This document shows, in pieces, positions 17,701 to 30,658 of a stretch of DNA of 64,000 nt. The notes below the pieces were generated by a model that made no database searches, had not been told where the DNA came from, and was given only the letters and a program-made list of their open reading frames with translations. This stretch comes from Fratercula arctica. Taxonomy: Eukaryota; Chordata; Aves; Charadriiformes; Alcidae. The number at the start of each line of letters is the position of its first letter. Positions within the stretch are counted from its first letter, which is position 1. Location: assembly GCA_947846985.1 (NCBI GenBank), contig CANTUZ010000012.1, positions 24,142,135 to 24,206,134 on the forward strand, read 5' to 3'. The position numbers and the translations under genes are program-made.

Positions 17701-20700
17701 TTTAAATAAAGGTAATTGTTTAGTCACCATAGAAAATAGTAATGATAGGTTTAGTCATAAAGTATTTGAAAGTACATGGAGTATGGAGTGGATGCTTGCT
17801 TTGGTGGTGGTTGGTTTGTTTCTTTTTTTTAAACTTCATCCACAATTTTAGTTCTAATTTCTTAATGTGGTGATTAAAAAAGACAAATGCTTTGCTTTAA
17901 TGACAAAGCAGATTTGATCTTGAATTTGGTAGGAGAAGGCAAGCAATGTAAGATTGACTTAGGATATCCATTGTTTTAATTAGGTTTGTATAGGCAGCTA
18001 AACATTATGGAGGTTCTAAGTGTCATTTTCTTTCTTCCCCCCAACCCTACCCTTTTAGGTTACACATGTTGAACCATGGGAAAAGGGGAGCAGAAAAACA
18101 GCAGGCCAGACAGGGATGTGTGGAGGGGTAAGTAGAAGTACGTGCCTTCTTAAATTTTTCTGCCTGGTAAATAAATTCCCCAAGCATAGCTAAAACTTGC
18201 TGGTATGTTGTCTCAGTCCTTAGATGTAAAGGTATTTATTACAAAGGGTTAATATATTCCCTTTGCTTCCAGAGCTGGGAATGCAAGTAGTGTTACTTTT
18301 CCCACATAGCTCTGTTTGTAGATGTAGAGTTTATCCTGTGTTAGTTGTCATATTCTGTTGTAGATTTGGGATAATGTCTTTGTAAAGAGTTCCTGCGTTG
18401 ACACCTAACTTTTTTTCTTTTGAAAGGTGCGTGGTGTTGGAACTGGAGGAATTGTGTCTACTGCCTTTTGTCTGCTCTACAAATTATTTACGCTGAAACT
18501 CACTCGTAAGCAAGTGATGGGCCTTATAACTCATACAGACTCTCCATATATTAGGGCTCTGGGATTTATGTATATTAGGTAAGTATCAATATAATCAACT
18601 AATGACTAATGAAATATGCAGAAAGCTGTATTAAAATTCTATATTCTTTTTGTACTTAAAGGTACACACAACCACCTACAGATCTATGGGACTGGTTTGA
18701 ATCCTTTCTTGATGATGAAGAGGTATGTCGGCGAGGGTAATAATTTGTTTTCTTTTGTTTCTTTTCATGTTACTAATTTAGGTTTAAACGCTGTTTGATA
18801 AGGTTTTCTGTAGTTTGAATGTTGCAATGTTATGTTCTTGTAATTTTGTTGATTAGTGCTGGAAGTGCGTCTGAGCTGGGACCCGGGTAATTTTTTCTTA
18901 GATTTCAAAGATTTAACAGAATTTTCCATTGGTTAGGATGTTGCTGTGTCAAATACTACAAAGCCATGTGAAACAGGTTTATTAAATCAGAATACAGACA
19001 GCGGGCTGTGTGAGTTCGGCTTCTGTGTGGTCTTTAGAAAAAGAATTATTTTTAAACAAGGTATAGTAAGTCCTGAGAGTTAAATTTGTATTTTGCATTT
19101 ATTACTGGAACAGAGGAATTGGTGCTTACATAGAAGAGTGGGGAGTATATAGCAGAAACCAACATTCACCTTGAAAAATAGAACCAAAAATCTCTATGGT
19201 TCTTATTCATGTCCTGGAACAACTAAACCCAGGATTTCTTCAGAGGAGAAACAGCCAGCCTCATTACTGCATAAGGTGGCATTGTTTCTAGTAACCTTAA
19301 AGTCTTTGCTAATGGGGCAAAAAAAGAAACACAAGTTGCTAACAGAAGTTGTTCAGTAAAGAGGCTGCCTTATTATGCAGTCAAGACAGGAGAATACCTT
19401 TGTTACTGTAGTCCTGATTGACTGTCCGGAGAAAGGGAGTGGGAGCTGGTGGATGAGGTTTCTGGGTCTATGAAGTTGCATACACGGTCTGCTACATGCT
19501 GTTGCAATTTGTATTTATTGAGCAGGTCTTAAATTACATCCTAGATTTAAGATTGGAACAGGAAGGATCACTTGCTCTCTGCAGTGTGATAGTAGGCATC
19601 TACTTCAAGAAATTTCCGATGTTGTAGTTGCAAATGATGTCCAAATATCTGTATTAAAAATAGTCTTAATTATACATGTATCTGACTGCAATGCAGTGTA
19701 TTTATTTTAAACAGCTTCTTTCATGCTAAGTATCAAAAACACTGTGCAAAGGAATCATCTGTTATTTCAGGTAAACCTGTGTTATTGTACATTTGTAACA
19801 AAAATCAAATTTATAATCCTGATTGCATTGCTGTGATATCCTTCGCCGCCGGGTGGTGCTAGTTAATATGAACGCTTCTCTGCAATGTTGCATTGTAACT
19901 TAAGAGGAGGATTGGGGTGGCTTTGTTTTCAGGGTCCCACAAACAACTTGCTTCCTAGGACAATAAAACGATCACAAATGCGATTCGTTGTGCAGGTCTT
20001 AATTGGTTCATTATTCAAAGCACCTTTTTTAGTTAATACACTTCAGTTTCTTGCAGATATTGGTTATCAGCATCTGTTTGTTTATTGTTGTTTAAAATCT
20101 CCCAATGTATTTTTAGAATTAGTGTTTCTTTCCCAGCTGCTTTTAGTAGCTTTGTGTTATGTAGGAAAAAGTTCTTGGGGCTTCTTGTCTTAAGTTTCTT
20201 GCCAGTCCTGGTCAAGCTTAATAGGTTGAAGCAAATTTATATATATGGAATTATTTAAACCTACAGGATTTTTTTTTTCTCCAGTTCTTAAATATGTGGA
20301 AGCAGTTCATCTTTTGTCATGCTGCTGTGCAAATCTTCCCAGGATTCAGAGTTACTTTTCAAAATGCTTCTTATGTTTATTTTGTTTGACTGTACGTACT
20401 CTCCAGGTGCTACGTTTAACTCCTTTTTTTCTTCTTTAGATCTCTGCAGCGATTATATTTGGAAAAACTGTATATCTGAACACTTAAATGTGTGTGAGTG
20501 CAAGCAGTTTTACATTTAGATTTTCTCTTCCTGTTTAGATAACAAATCTCACTTTCCTTGTGTGCTTGCACTATAGGTTTGGGACTGACAATAGCTGACT
20601 AACATGTCCTGAGCTGTGAGAGGGCATAGCAAGAAGGCCTTCATGCGGTAATGACCCTTTTCAGAGACAATGGTCATCATGGATTATGCGTTTCCAATTA

Positions 20701-22635
20701 TTTGTTCATTTATTTATTTTTTTACATATTTCTAAATTAGAAACCTCACTGCTTCATGGCAGTTGGTTTGCTATTGCTTCCAATTCTGTTAGGATGCCAT
20801 TTTGTACTAGAGGTTTTTCTATGATCATTTTTAGATAGGCAATGATGTAGTTCTTAAATGATTTAGGCCACAGGGTTGGGTATGATGGTACACAGTTGTA
20901 CATCCACAAAATGGACTATTAAATGTAGTTTGAGAGGACTTCTCAACTAGTGGCATTTAAATAAAGTACAAGATCATACCATATAACCAGACTGTGTAAG
21001 GGGATTTCACATTAATCTCTTCATCGGCAGTCCCTTACCATCCAGATGGCTGCAGGATTAGATGTGCCTGCATGCATATATATTAAGTCCCATTCCCTGT
21101 CTGTAACATACTGCCAAGTCCAGAGGGTGCAGAGTTTGAATTTTTCTAAGGAAATGTATTAGAATATGAGACAAGTAAACTTTCATAATCATGAGACTTC
21201 AAGAGGGCAGTAATGTAGCAGCATTTTTTTTTTTTTTTGAAAATCAGTAAAGAATATTTTTGACCATCAGAATATTTTTTGCTTGTATTTTGTAGGACCT
21301 GGATGTAAAGGCAGGCGGGGGTTGTGTTATGACCATCGGGGAGATGCTTCGTTCCTTCCTCACTAAGCTTGAATGGTTTTCCACGTTGTTTCCAAGAATT
21401 CCTGTGCCAGTCCAGAAGGCCATTGACCAGCAAATTAAAAGCAGACCTAGAAAAATCAAGAAAGATGGCAAGGAGGGAATGGAAGAAATAGACCGGCATG
21501 TAGAACGTAGACGTTCAAGGTCATATACACATTATTTTGAAAATGAATGTTAAAAGTTCAATATTGAATCACTTATTACCAGAAACGTTGTCTTTTCACT
21601 GGGATAGGTTTTAAGGCAACAGGCAAAACAGTTTGTGGATGCTAATGGATTAAAATAAGATGATGATATTTGGTATTTAAGATTAAATATAGACTATGTA
21701 CATAAAGTATAAATTGAAAGTAAAGAGAGTCCCTTAATTTTAAAAGGCTCCGTTTCATATTGAATATCTTTTATTTTAAAAGGTCTCCAAGGCGATCCAT
21801 CAGTCCCAGGAGGTCTCCCAGAAGATCCAGAAGCAGAAGTCATCATCGGGAAGGCCACGGATCATCTAGTTTTGATAGAGAACTAGAAAGAGAAAGAGAA
21901 CGGCAGAGATTAGAACGTGAAGCTAAGGAGAGAGAAAAAGAGAGGCGGAGATCTCGAAGTACTGATCGCACACTAGAACGGAGGCGAAGCAGAAGCAGGG
22001 ACAGATACAGAAGCCGTAGTCGAAGTCGTGACAGGAAAGCAGATAGAAGAGACAGGGATAGAGAGCGAGAGAAAGAAAATGAACGGAGCCGGAAAAAAGA
22101 GAGAGATTATGATAAGGAAAGAGGTAGCGAGAGGGAAAAAGATCGATCTAGAGAAAGATCAAAAGAAAGGAAAAGTAAGGGTGATACAGAAGAGAGAAGA
22201 CACAAGGATGATAAGGATGACAAGAAACACCGGGATGACAAGAGGGATTCCAAAAAAGAGAGAAAACATAGCAGAAGCCGAAGCCGGGAAAGAAAGCATA
22301 GGAGTAGGAGCCGAAGTAAGAATACAGGTAAGCGTAGCAGAAGCAGGAGCAAAGAGAAATCAAGTAAACATAAAAACGAAAGTAAAGAGAAGTCAAATAA
22401 ACGAAGTAGAAGCAGAAGCAGAGGAAGAACAGATAGTGTTGAGAAGTCCAGAAAACGAGACCAGAGTCCCAGCAAAGAAAAATCTAGAAAGCGTAGCAGA
22501 AGCAAAGAACGTTCCCACAAACACGATCACAGTGATAGCAAGGACCATTCGGACAAACACGATCGTCGAAGGAGCCAAAGTACGGAACGAGAGAGCCAAG
22601 AAAAGCAACAGAAAAACAAAGATGAGACTGTGTGA
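14337..22635 (+). CDS. PRPF38B: PRPF38B, pre-mRNA-splicing factor 38B (complete)
   Basis: Six exons (14337-14621, 18059-18127, 18427-18578, 18662-18722, 21296-21519, 21783-22635) join without a frame break into 547 residues, nearly identical in length to the human protein. The family is a PRP38-like factor of the spliceosome acting in the nucleus. Seen: an Ala/Gln/Pro-rich leader (1-50); the PRP38 domain from the NLNPMIL segment through LWDWFESFLDDEE and MTIGEMLRSFLTKLEWFSTLFPRIPVP (split over exons 1-5); then an RS/RE-rich, highly basic tail (about 255-547) ending KDETV. The start lies in a good context (GCCGCCATGG). The exon 5 donor is weak, and intron 5 is only 263 bases. Confidence 0.97.
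18059..18127 (+). CDS. PRPF38B: PRPF38B exon 2
   Basis: 69 nt, 23 residues (VTHVEPWEKGSRKTAGQTGM then CGG), acceptor CCCTTTTAG, donor GTAAGT, phase 0 on both sides. Intron 1 before it is 3.4 kb; intron 2 after it is 299 bases. Confidence 0.97.
18427..18578 (+). CDS. PRPF38B: PRPF38B exon 3
   Basis: 152 nt encoding VRGVGTGGIVSTAFCLLYKL and the YIRALGFMYIR helix of the PRP38 domain. It ends in phase 2 at GTAAGT. Intron 3 is only 83 bases. Confidence 0.97.
18662..18722 (+). CDS. PRPF38B: PRPF38B exon 4
   Basis: 61 nt encoding YTQPPTDLWDWFESFLDDEE, the family signature segment. Acceptor TACTTAAAG, donor GTATGT, ends in phase 0. Confidence 0.96.
19933..19995 (+). other. Candidate cassette exon in PRPF38B intron 4
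   Basis: A 63-nt segment between a pyrimidine-rich acceptor (CTTTGTTTTCAG) and a CAG-GTCTTA donor. Intron 4 is phase 0, and the segment would add 21 codons without a stop. It is only a sequence-based candidate; the donor is weak. Confidence 0.25.
21296..21519 (+). CDS. PRPF38B: PRPF38B exon 5
   Basis: 224 nt, acceptor TATTTTGTAG. It encodes DLDVKAGGGCVMTIGEMLRS, the FPRIPVPVQ strand and the start of the basic tail. The donor AAG-GTCATA departs from the usual GTRAGT. Confidence 0.95.
21783..22635 (+). CDS. PRPF38B: PRPF38B last exon, RS-rich tail
   Basis: 853 nt including the TGA stop at 22633-22635. Encodes a 284-residue tail dominated by Arg-Ser, Arg-Glu and Lys-Asp blocks, typical of splicing-factor RS domains. 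It begins SPRRSISPRRSPRRS and ends NKDETV. Other long frames across this exon are composition shadows. Confidence 0.97.
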
Positions 22636-25000
22636 ACTCTTTCAGAAGTGGATCACATTGAATCCTATAAATGTTTGATTAAATCCTGCTTATTTTTTCT
22701 TAAAGTTGAGATTGTGCAGTAGTTGATGAGCACTCTTCTCCAACCTCCCTCTAGGCTGCAGATTGTCATTTCCTATTTTGGGTAGGGAAGTGCCTTTGTA
22801 AACCCATTCAATGCATTGACGGTTTCAAACCATTTGTTTAGTTTAATTCGTAATGCAGAGATTGTTCTTGCATTTTTATTGTTCAGATGTTTCTGAAATG
22901 TACAGTCTGTACATATGTCCTGAAAATGTTTTAATTCCTTTGGCATGGTTGCCATGTTGGTTAAATTTGTATGAGGCAATAAACTGCCACTAATTCTACT
23001 TTCAGTTTGTAGACGTGGAATTATGGTTTGTATACTGAAGTTAGCATGGCTGTGCTTTACATAATAGTATGGCTTTTAGGGATGGATCTTGAATGTGTAT
23101 TATAGCTGAGATATTTATGTGCATACGATGTACATTGAGGGCTGCAGATTTAGAACTAACATTTATGTCCACTGTACCTGCTGTTTTTTTTTCAAAAGCT
23201 TAAAATGTATTATGTTGTTGATCACCACTGGTGTTAAATTGAGAGTGGGCTTTCAAGGAGATAGTGGGTTTGATGCAAAGATTTAGATTATGTTGGGGCT
23301 TGTTTAGTAATTCTTTAGAAAGGCTACCTCAAGCGGACACTGTAAAGGTTGACGGATGAGTACCGTAGCCATCTATGCATTTTATTTGTTTGAAAAAAAA
23401 ATCCATGTAAGCTTCCTTTTTTTTTTTAAAAAAAAACAACACAATTTATTCATTTGTGGTCTTTTAATGTTTTTAATCAGCAGCTGCACTCTGCCATTTA
23501 TGATAATACTGGGCTAATAAAGGCATTTAAGATGGGAAGAGGGAGGTAGGAAGAAGAAAATTGTTACAAAGGATTTCAGTTTCAAGCTTCCAAAGCATTT
23601 TTATAAGTGTAAACATTTAAAATAAGAATTACCTGATAGTGTCCTTTTTTAAGTCATATTTTCTACAAATAGTAAGGATTGCAGTTTGTGCTGAACATTT
23701 CATCTGGCAGATTTTTTTTTTTTTTTAAAACAGGTTGTTAGAAGCAAAAACCAAAATGCATTATAGAAAAAAAAATCGTATCATTAAAGTCCAAGTCTAT
23801 TTGATAGATTATTCTGATGACTTGTATACTAAGTGAGGAGAACCATCTGGAATAAACTCGCAATTAATTCCTTTGTATTGGGTGTCAGCTTTTCCCTGCA
23901 TGTTCCTTGCCAGTTGAAGAGTGTCTGGGTTCCTCCACGTTCCATTTTCAGACTAAGTGACGCTTTGCATGAATAAGGGATTTTATGTAGTAAGTACCTT
24001 TATAAAGAAGATGTAGCCAACAAAGAAATGCAGCAGCCCAGAAATAGGAAGAACATCAACTGTGACTCGTACATGAGCATGAAGTGACCTGAGGGTAGAA
24101 ATAAATTGGTATCTGTGCCTTTTTTGCTCTTGCGTGATGCAGGTCATCTAGGCACGATATTTAAATATTTAAAATAGGATTCTTTTAAAACATCCAGGAC
24201 AAAACACAGTGCTTGAATTTCTAACAATACATTTCATTCCGTAGTATTCGAGGAAGTGAAAATAACAAACTGCGTTTTTCCTTTTTCCCTGCTCTTATTG
24301 ATTGTTCTCTGAATTGTTAGTCTTTCCTTTGTCACTGTGATCCTTAGTATTTCAAAATCTTTTAATACTGAGGTTGTTCAGGTATTAGCTGCTTATATTT
24401 TTGTTTGCTGATTTAAATCGGAGCCTGAAACAAAGCTTTAAGCTTCAACAAGTTCATTCCATTGCAGTGTAAAACTAAAATACTGAGCTCTCATTTACTA
24501 TGGGAGGAGAAAAACTATTGGCCATTTAAGAAATACCCTGGCTAGTAGATTATTAGAACTGCCTTTGCAGTCTGCCAGGGGATTGCATGGATTCTGTCAA
24601 AACGATGAGGACAACTTTAATTTACCTTATTTGCCACTAGAAGGCTTCTTTTGGCCTAGTTAATTTTTAACCTTCAGCCTGTGAGTTCCTGAAACAAGAA
24701 CATTCTTGGGCAGACAGGCCCCGAGGCCAGTGGTCTGTCAGGGAAAACGGATTACTGATTTCCAGTTGTTCCTTTAGGGCTCCTCCTCCTCTGCCATTGC
24801 TGGGAAATACAGTGAAAGAATGTCTTATTTGCAGGCAAAATCCAGGTATTTGAGAAACAATCTTTGACCTGAAAGCGGAGATAGCCGCCTTACTACAATG
24901 AAGGTGGTGAACATTTTGATACTTTGTGCAAAGACTGGCTCATGCCAGGATCTCTTATAAGTGCAGTAATTTGAGAGCTTTGCTTTTATTTTTCAATAAA
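22636..25000 (+). other. PRPF38B 3' untranslated region with several poly(A) signals
   Basis: AATAAA hexamers lie at 22978-22983, 23516-23521, 23851-23856 and 24995-25000 after the stop codon. The first, about 340 bases after the stop, would give a short 3' UTR; the others would extend it. Which are used cannot be told from sequence. Confidence 0.55.
22978..22983 (+). terminator. Proximal poly(A) signal of PRPF38B
   Basis: AATAAA 343 bases after the stop codon, preceded by GAGGC and followed by T-rich sequence (TTTCAGTTTGTAG). It is the first canonical signal after the stop. Confidence 0.65.
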
Positions 25001-28000
25001 TAGTCCTTTCTGACTTTTGAATTTAATTTGATCCGTATTGCGTACTTGAGCTAGCAGTGTAACGGATAGCACAATATTTGTGACTGACTAACACATGAAA
25101 ACAATTTAAACAAGACACCCAACTTAAAGTTACCGTTGGGGTTTAGTATTTTGCAGCTCTTGGGTTTGGATCCAGAGACTCTTTAACTCTTTTTTGTCTT
25201 CCTGATGCCGTTTTATTTCATGTGACCTTCCTTGAAATCGGGAGGAACAGATCCACAGAACTTGAACAAAGCAGCTCTGATGAGAAGTGGTAAGATCAGT
25301 GGAGCCTCCAGTGCTGATGGGTCTGATGCAGTTGTGAGCAGTACGGCTGCAGTGGGCATTTGGCTTGGGGTCATTAGAAGAAAATTTCCGACAATTTGGA
25401 GGTATTGTGAGAGTTTTCCCCGGAGGTATGGTTGCAGTGCTCCTGTCTGACAGAGCCCCTGCAGTTATTTTTCAGTTCCCAGGGTAAAAGCGCAACAAAC
25501 CAAGCACTAAGAACCTGAAGTTCCCCAGAATGCCACATGTCCGTAGTTACCTAGCTGGGATGGTCATTCCTCTTGAAGCCTCGTCTGTCTTTGAAATCTC
25601 CTGTGGCTCCAACAATAAGTACTTATTTGGACCAATAATACTAATTTGAGAAATAAACCTCTATTTTGTTTTTACTCGTTTGAAGATACTGCTCGATCAG
25701 TTGAACAACATTACAGATCTTAAGAAGCAGCAAACTGGCATTCTTTTATGTTGAGGCAGGGTCAAGACTTTGACCCCAGAGATTCCCATCTACCTAATGC
25801 TGCATAACTGCAGGTAATTAGTACAAAAGGACTTGGACATATCTGACTTTTAAACATAATAGGAGTGGTATTTTGATTATCTATATTGAAATAGGTGACT
25901 TGAATGGCAGGGCAATTTATCAGATCACGTTGTGGGGTACTTGGTACACCATGCATACCCATGTTTTTTATACTTTATATGTTAATGAAGAAACATGAAT
26001 AAGCTCATACTTTTAGTATTTACAGCTGAATATTGCTGTGCTGACTCAAAGACAGGATCTCTTAAGGGGAACCTGAGAGAAATAGATGACTTCTACTGGC
26101 TTTGGTAGATGTTTGAGCCCTTTCTGCACTGCTGTGAAGTGCATGTAACTTTACATACAGATGTCCACCAGCAGAGTAAACCAGCATTTAAATGCCACTC
26201 TTGAGGTTTTGCAGTGTGATGGTTGTATCTTTCTTTTTTTTTTTTGCCCCCCTCTCTTCCTCAGCAATAGCTGGATATGGGAGAACACTTCTTAAATCTC
26301 AGCAATTTTGGATCAAATCTGAAATGAACCGAAGGACAGATTTTTGCCAGTTTCTTTACTGGACTGAAAAGAGCCTATCTAAATTTTTAGCTATTCTGTG
26401 TTGAACACAATTACAAATAATTCGTATTTGGAACAATACATACAAATTTTTTTTTTTTTTGCAAGTGTTCATCTTGGTGTAATTGCAACTAATGCATCTC
26501 TAAAATTATTCCTTCATTGACATTTTTATTAAGTAAGCATTAATGAAGGCATCTATCATGAAATAACCAAGGTGGTTTTAATCACCTAATTTTTTAGTAG
26601 AAGTTATTTCACAGATACTGGCCTGAAAGCATTCATTTTACTTAGCATATCAATATGCTGCCTATCTCTGGTCTTCCAACAGGAATTTTCTCGATTCTCA
26701 AATTTTTCTTCATTTAAGAGGTTTGTAGAGTTGGTTTGGGTTCCCCCCATATTTTTTTGGTTTGGTTTGGTTTTGTTTTGTTATTTTGGAGTTTATTTGG
26801 GTTTTCTTGGTTGGTTGCTTTTTTTGCTTCCTGAAGACCAGCTCTCTATAAAGGTAAATAGTATAGAAATTATGAAAACACTACATCTAATTGTCCTTTC
26901 CTATGATCTTATAACAAGCCAGTTTGACCCATAAAAAAGCATTTGCCTCAACCTGGAGAGAACCTGAACCTAATCCTGACTAAAGTTTTCTAATCACCTC
27001 AGTGAGTGCCAGTGATGTTTCACAGATCAGCAGTGTTAATTATTAGACAATGTCTAATGCCTGAGTAACAACGCCTGCAACACACACAGCCACAGCAGGA
27101 GGTGTGGATCTGGCTCGGTTTGGTTGTGTTGCTTTTCCTCCCTGTTTGGTAACTATTGTTACCTACTTGTTTTAAGCTGAATCTATGTAGTTTTTCTTGG
27201 AATCTTGACTCCTCTTCAGCTTTTTGCCTTTTCTTTTGTTTTCTTTTTTTTTTTTTTAACAGACATGCAAATAATACATTCTGTTACAATTACACTTCTC
27301 GTTTTCACTCATGAAAATGAGAGGAGCTGATGAAAATAGTACTGCAGCATTGTTAAGGTTGTAGTGTCAATTTTGAGATGTCAATGTCTGTATGCCAGGA
27401 AGAATGGAGAAAAAATAGGACAGTTTATAATTGCTTATAATACCTTAAGATTACTGTTAAAGCGTGGAAATACCAGAATTGTTTATATGAAACAAGAAAG
27501 CTGTGGCTTGAATTTGATTCCAAGAGAAACTGATTGCTTTAGACCTCTGAAAATCCAGTTAATAGCTGTCTGGTTAAACACTTAGGCTTTGGTAACAGTG
27601 TTGGACAATGATGACTGCAAAGAAAAAATATTTAAATAAAACCCTCAGGAAGAAAGTTGTGAACAATACTTATTTTTACATTCTTTTTTTTTTTTTTTTC
27701 CAAATTAAATGAGAAAATCATCTTTTTATTAAGTAATGCAGGGCAGTTTTAAATAATGTTTCCTAAAGAAAGCCTTATTTGACAGTGAATAAACGCAGAT
27801 CACGTCCTAAGAAGCAACATGTTATTCTTGGGCCATCTACAATCAATGTATTGAAGAGTGAGATTCCCATGGGATTATTTTGTGAAAGTGATCAGGAGCA
27901 GTGAGTGAGATACCCAGTACAACTGTGTCCTGTGAAGGAAGGAAACTTTCAGAATGCATGGTGTCTATTTTTGTAAGCTGAAAATAGTGTTAAAAACCCT

Positions 28001-30174
28001 GTTGCCTTTGGTAACCTTTATACATAAGCTTCTGAAGACTGTTTTTGTCAGATATCTTTGACTGACTGTTTTAATGTGTATGTAGAACCCATGGAGCTTG
28101 AACTTTCGTTTCTATGTTGGCTGAAAAAGTGACCACTGTGTAGTATGAGAAAAAGTTCTGCCTTTTCTGAAAAATGGGAAATAAAAATTTTAGTAAAAAC
28201 TGTCAGCTCTTCATTAGCCACAAAACAAAATAAGTTAATGTGAAGAGGACACTATGTTTACCCTCATGAGTCACCTCACAAAATTGTAAAGGAAGCAACT
28301 TTTTTTAAAATTTAAATTAAAATTAAATAGCCTTAGAATACTTGATAAGCCTCAAGTTACTTTTAATTGAGTGCACTTAAATGGCTGTTGTTTTGGGGTT
28401 TTTTTTAAGGAGTTAAATTTCACTTTTAATCTTTATTTCAGCCCTTACTACTTCATTGATACATTAGGTCTAGAACACATCTACTGATTAATAACTCTCT
28501 TGGAAGAGCTTTTAAAACCGATCGCTTTACAGAGAAAATTACAGTTCAAGGTTATGGAGGTTTCTATCAGTGTTCATCTGCATTTTAAAAATTATCAGTT
28601 GGGGCCCAAATGTGATGTCTTGGATTAGATCACAGATACGGCCAGCTCTTCGTCTTTCCTCCTCCCAGTCCTCAAGCAGCTGTTGTAGTTACGCATAGAG
28701 GTCATCTTTCCAGCTTCAGGGAAAGAAAGACTGGGAAGAGCATTTAGGGAGAATGGTGTTATCAACAACCTTAACATCCAGGATAGCTGTAGGAGAACAG
28801 CAGGAAAGAGCAGGTGATCAACTTTTGGGGGAAAAAAGTCAGCAGTGACTCCTTGCCATTCTTTTCAGAAAAGGACAGTAAATAGTCCAGAAGAGAGAAA
28901 GTAAACGAGTGCTGGAAAGTATCTTGATCTGTTTGGATTTTGTGGGCTTTTCTGGGTAACTATAGGATAGTATTAGAAAAGACTTAATGAAGTGAAAGAG
29001 GGTTTTATTATAAACAGAGGAGAGGAGAAATCAGTACTGATAGTAGGAGTAGACAACATGAGGTTTCTGAGGTAAATATGATGGATTTTAACAAACCAGT
29101 TATATTTAGGATATACAGGGCTGATGAAACTTATCCCTCCAATCCCAAAGCAGCAGGAAAAGTTTGGTTAATACATCCTAATCCGAATTACGATTCTTAT
29201 AACTTACCCTTTATCCAAACCAGAATTTTCATCTAGATATGTTGTTCTGCATTGCTCTTTCCTCTATAAATCACTGCAACAGAATTCAGAAATTAAGACA
29301 ATTTCAGTTACGGGAAAGCAACTGTCTTGAGAAATGTTCATTTCAGTGGCTGCTTTTGAAGTTGTTTCTAGCAGTTTACGCAGCCAAATAAAGCACAAGT
29401 CTATCCTGTTTAAACCCCAGATGAAATAAGCATAGGTTGAGGTAAGCCACGCTTTTTTTACTTTTTTTAAAATAAAAACCAGAAGCACGACCTAGTTTAA
29501 TTTGTAATGGAATATGGCAAGGCTATTAAAGATAAGCCTGCCTTTTATTACGTGCTATCAGATAAACAGTAAATGTTGTGACAGTGTAGAAATCATGATT
29601 GTATACAGGCCACAATATAGTTAGGATTATTTTTTTTTAATTATACATTATAAGATGGGGGAGTGAGACAAACCTGTATAACATTAACACAGGCCTTGAC
29701 TATCAAATATTATTTGCATCTTATTTGGAGTTACATGATGCTAACATGTTTTACAAACAGGGATTTGGAATGAATGTACTGTGTGCTCTTACCCATTCCA
29801 AGAGAGCTTCCAGAACAGGTTACTGGAATGACATGAAACAGTAGTATAAATGTTAGGTGTCAGGTTGTAAGCTGGAAAACATTAGTAGTCTGTAGAATGT
29901 AGTCCATGCTATACAATTGTGCAATTCCAATAGATAGCAGTGGATTAAATTTATGCCCTAGGAAAGGAATCCCAAGGAAATTACTACCCCTTTAAACAAT
30001 TTTTACTTAAAAACTGTGCTTAGGAGTGGTTCATAGAAGAACAATAATTCTATAAAACAAATTGGAAAACAAAACAATTAAAAATCCTCATTCATTTGCT
30101 TCTGTATTCTAAACACTACTAACTTCCAACTGAAAATTAACCTGTCTGTATTCACCAGGTCATGGATGATCCAG
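25001..30174. other. Intergenic region between convergent PRPF38B and FNDC7
   Basis: AT-rich sequence with T-tracts (for example 26739-26830 and 27240-27260), no recognised repeat family and no open frame with family resemblance. It may hold the FNDC7 3' UTR (minus strand) at its right end. Confidence 0.5.
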
Positions 30175-30185
30175 TTAAGAGGCAC
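30175..30185 (-). CDS. FNDC7: Candidate terminal FNDC7 coding segment
   Basis: A strong acceptor (TTATCTACACAG) in the correct phase opens GT GCC TCT TAA. This would finish the protein after Gly-Ala-Ser at about residue 802. It is only a plausible candidate; a longer exon elsewhere is possible. Confidence 0.3.
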
Positions 30186-30397
30186 CTGTGTAGATAAGTA
30201 TGCCCTATCCCAAAATGCTCCTGTGAAGTTCCCATCTCAGATATTGCAAGATAGCACCCACAATGTTTACTCTGGAGTCAATACTAGAATAGAAAAGTTC
30301 TACTCCATGCCACTGCTACTCGCATAACTTCAGATTACGTTTAACCATCTATCATGCATGGACAAAAATACATCATTCAAAGAAATTTAAGTTTTAC

Positions 30398-30658
30398 CTG
30401 AATATATTCTTTTAGGACAAAATGTAAGCTTCGGCCCCTTATCAGTAACTGGAGATACTACCACTGTGTAGACATCCCCACAAGGTATCTCAGTGATATC
30501 GCAGTGACTGAGACCTGAGCTAGGGGTACAGGTGAAATTGCCTTTTGAGCCATGTAAATCGGTTTTGTAGTTTATCTTTTCATCAGAAGCTCGCCAGTAC
30601 ACCCTGATACCGTTATTGCCGAGTCTATAGAGCTTCACCCCAGAAGGGCAGCAAGCGC
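30398..30658 (-). CDS. FNDC7: FNDC7 FN3 module 9
   Basis: 261 nt, acceptor TTTTATTAG, donor GTAAAA. It starts [10 protein letters not shown] and contains [20 protein letters not shown] and [16 protein letters not shown]. It ends in phase 1, so at least one more exon follows. Confidence 0.9.

Noticed and set aside
22028..22678. Long alternative frames across the PRPF38B last exon
   Set aside because: Shadows of the AGA/GAA-rich RS tail; the joined exons 1-6 define the real frame.
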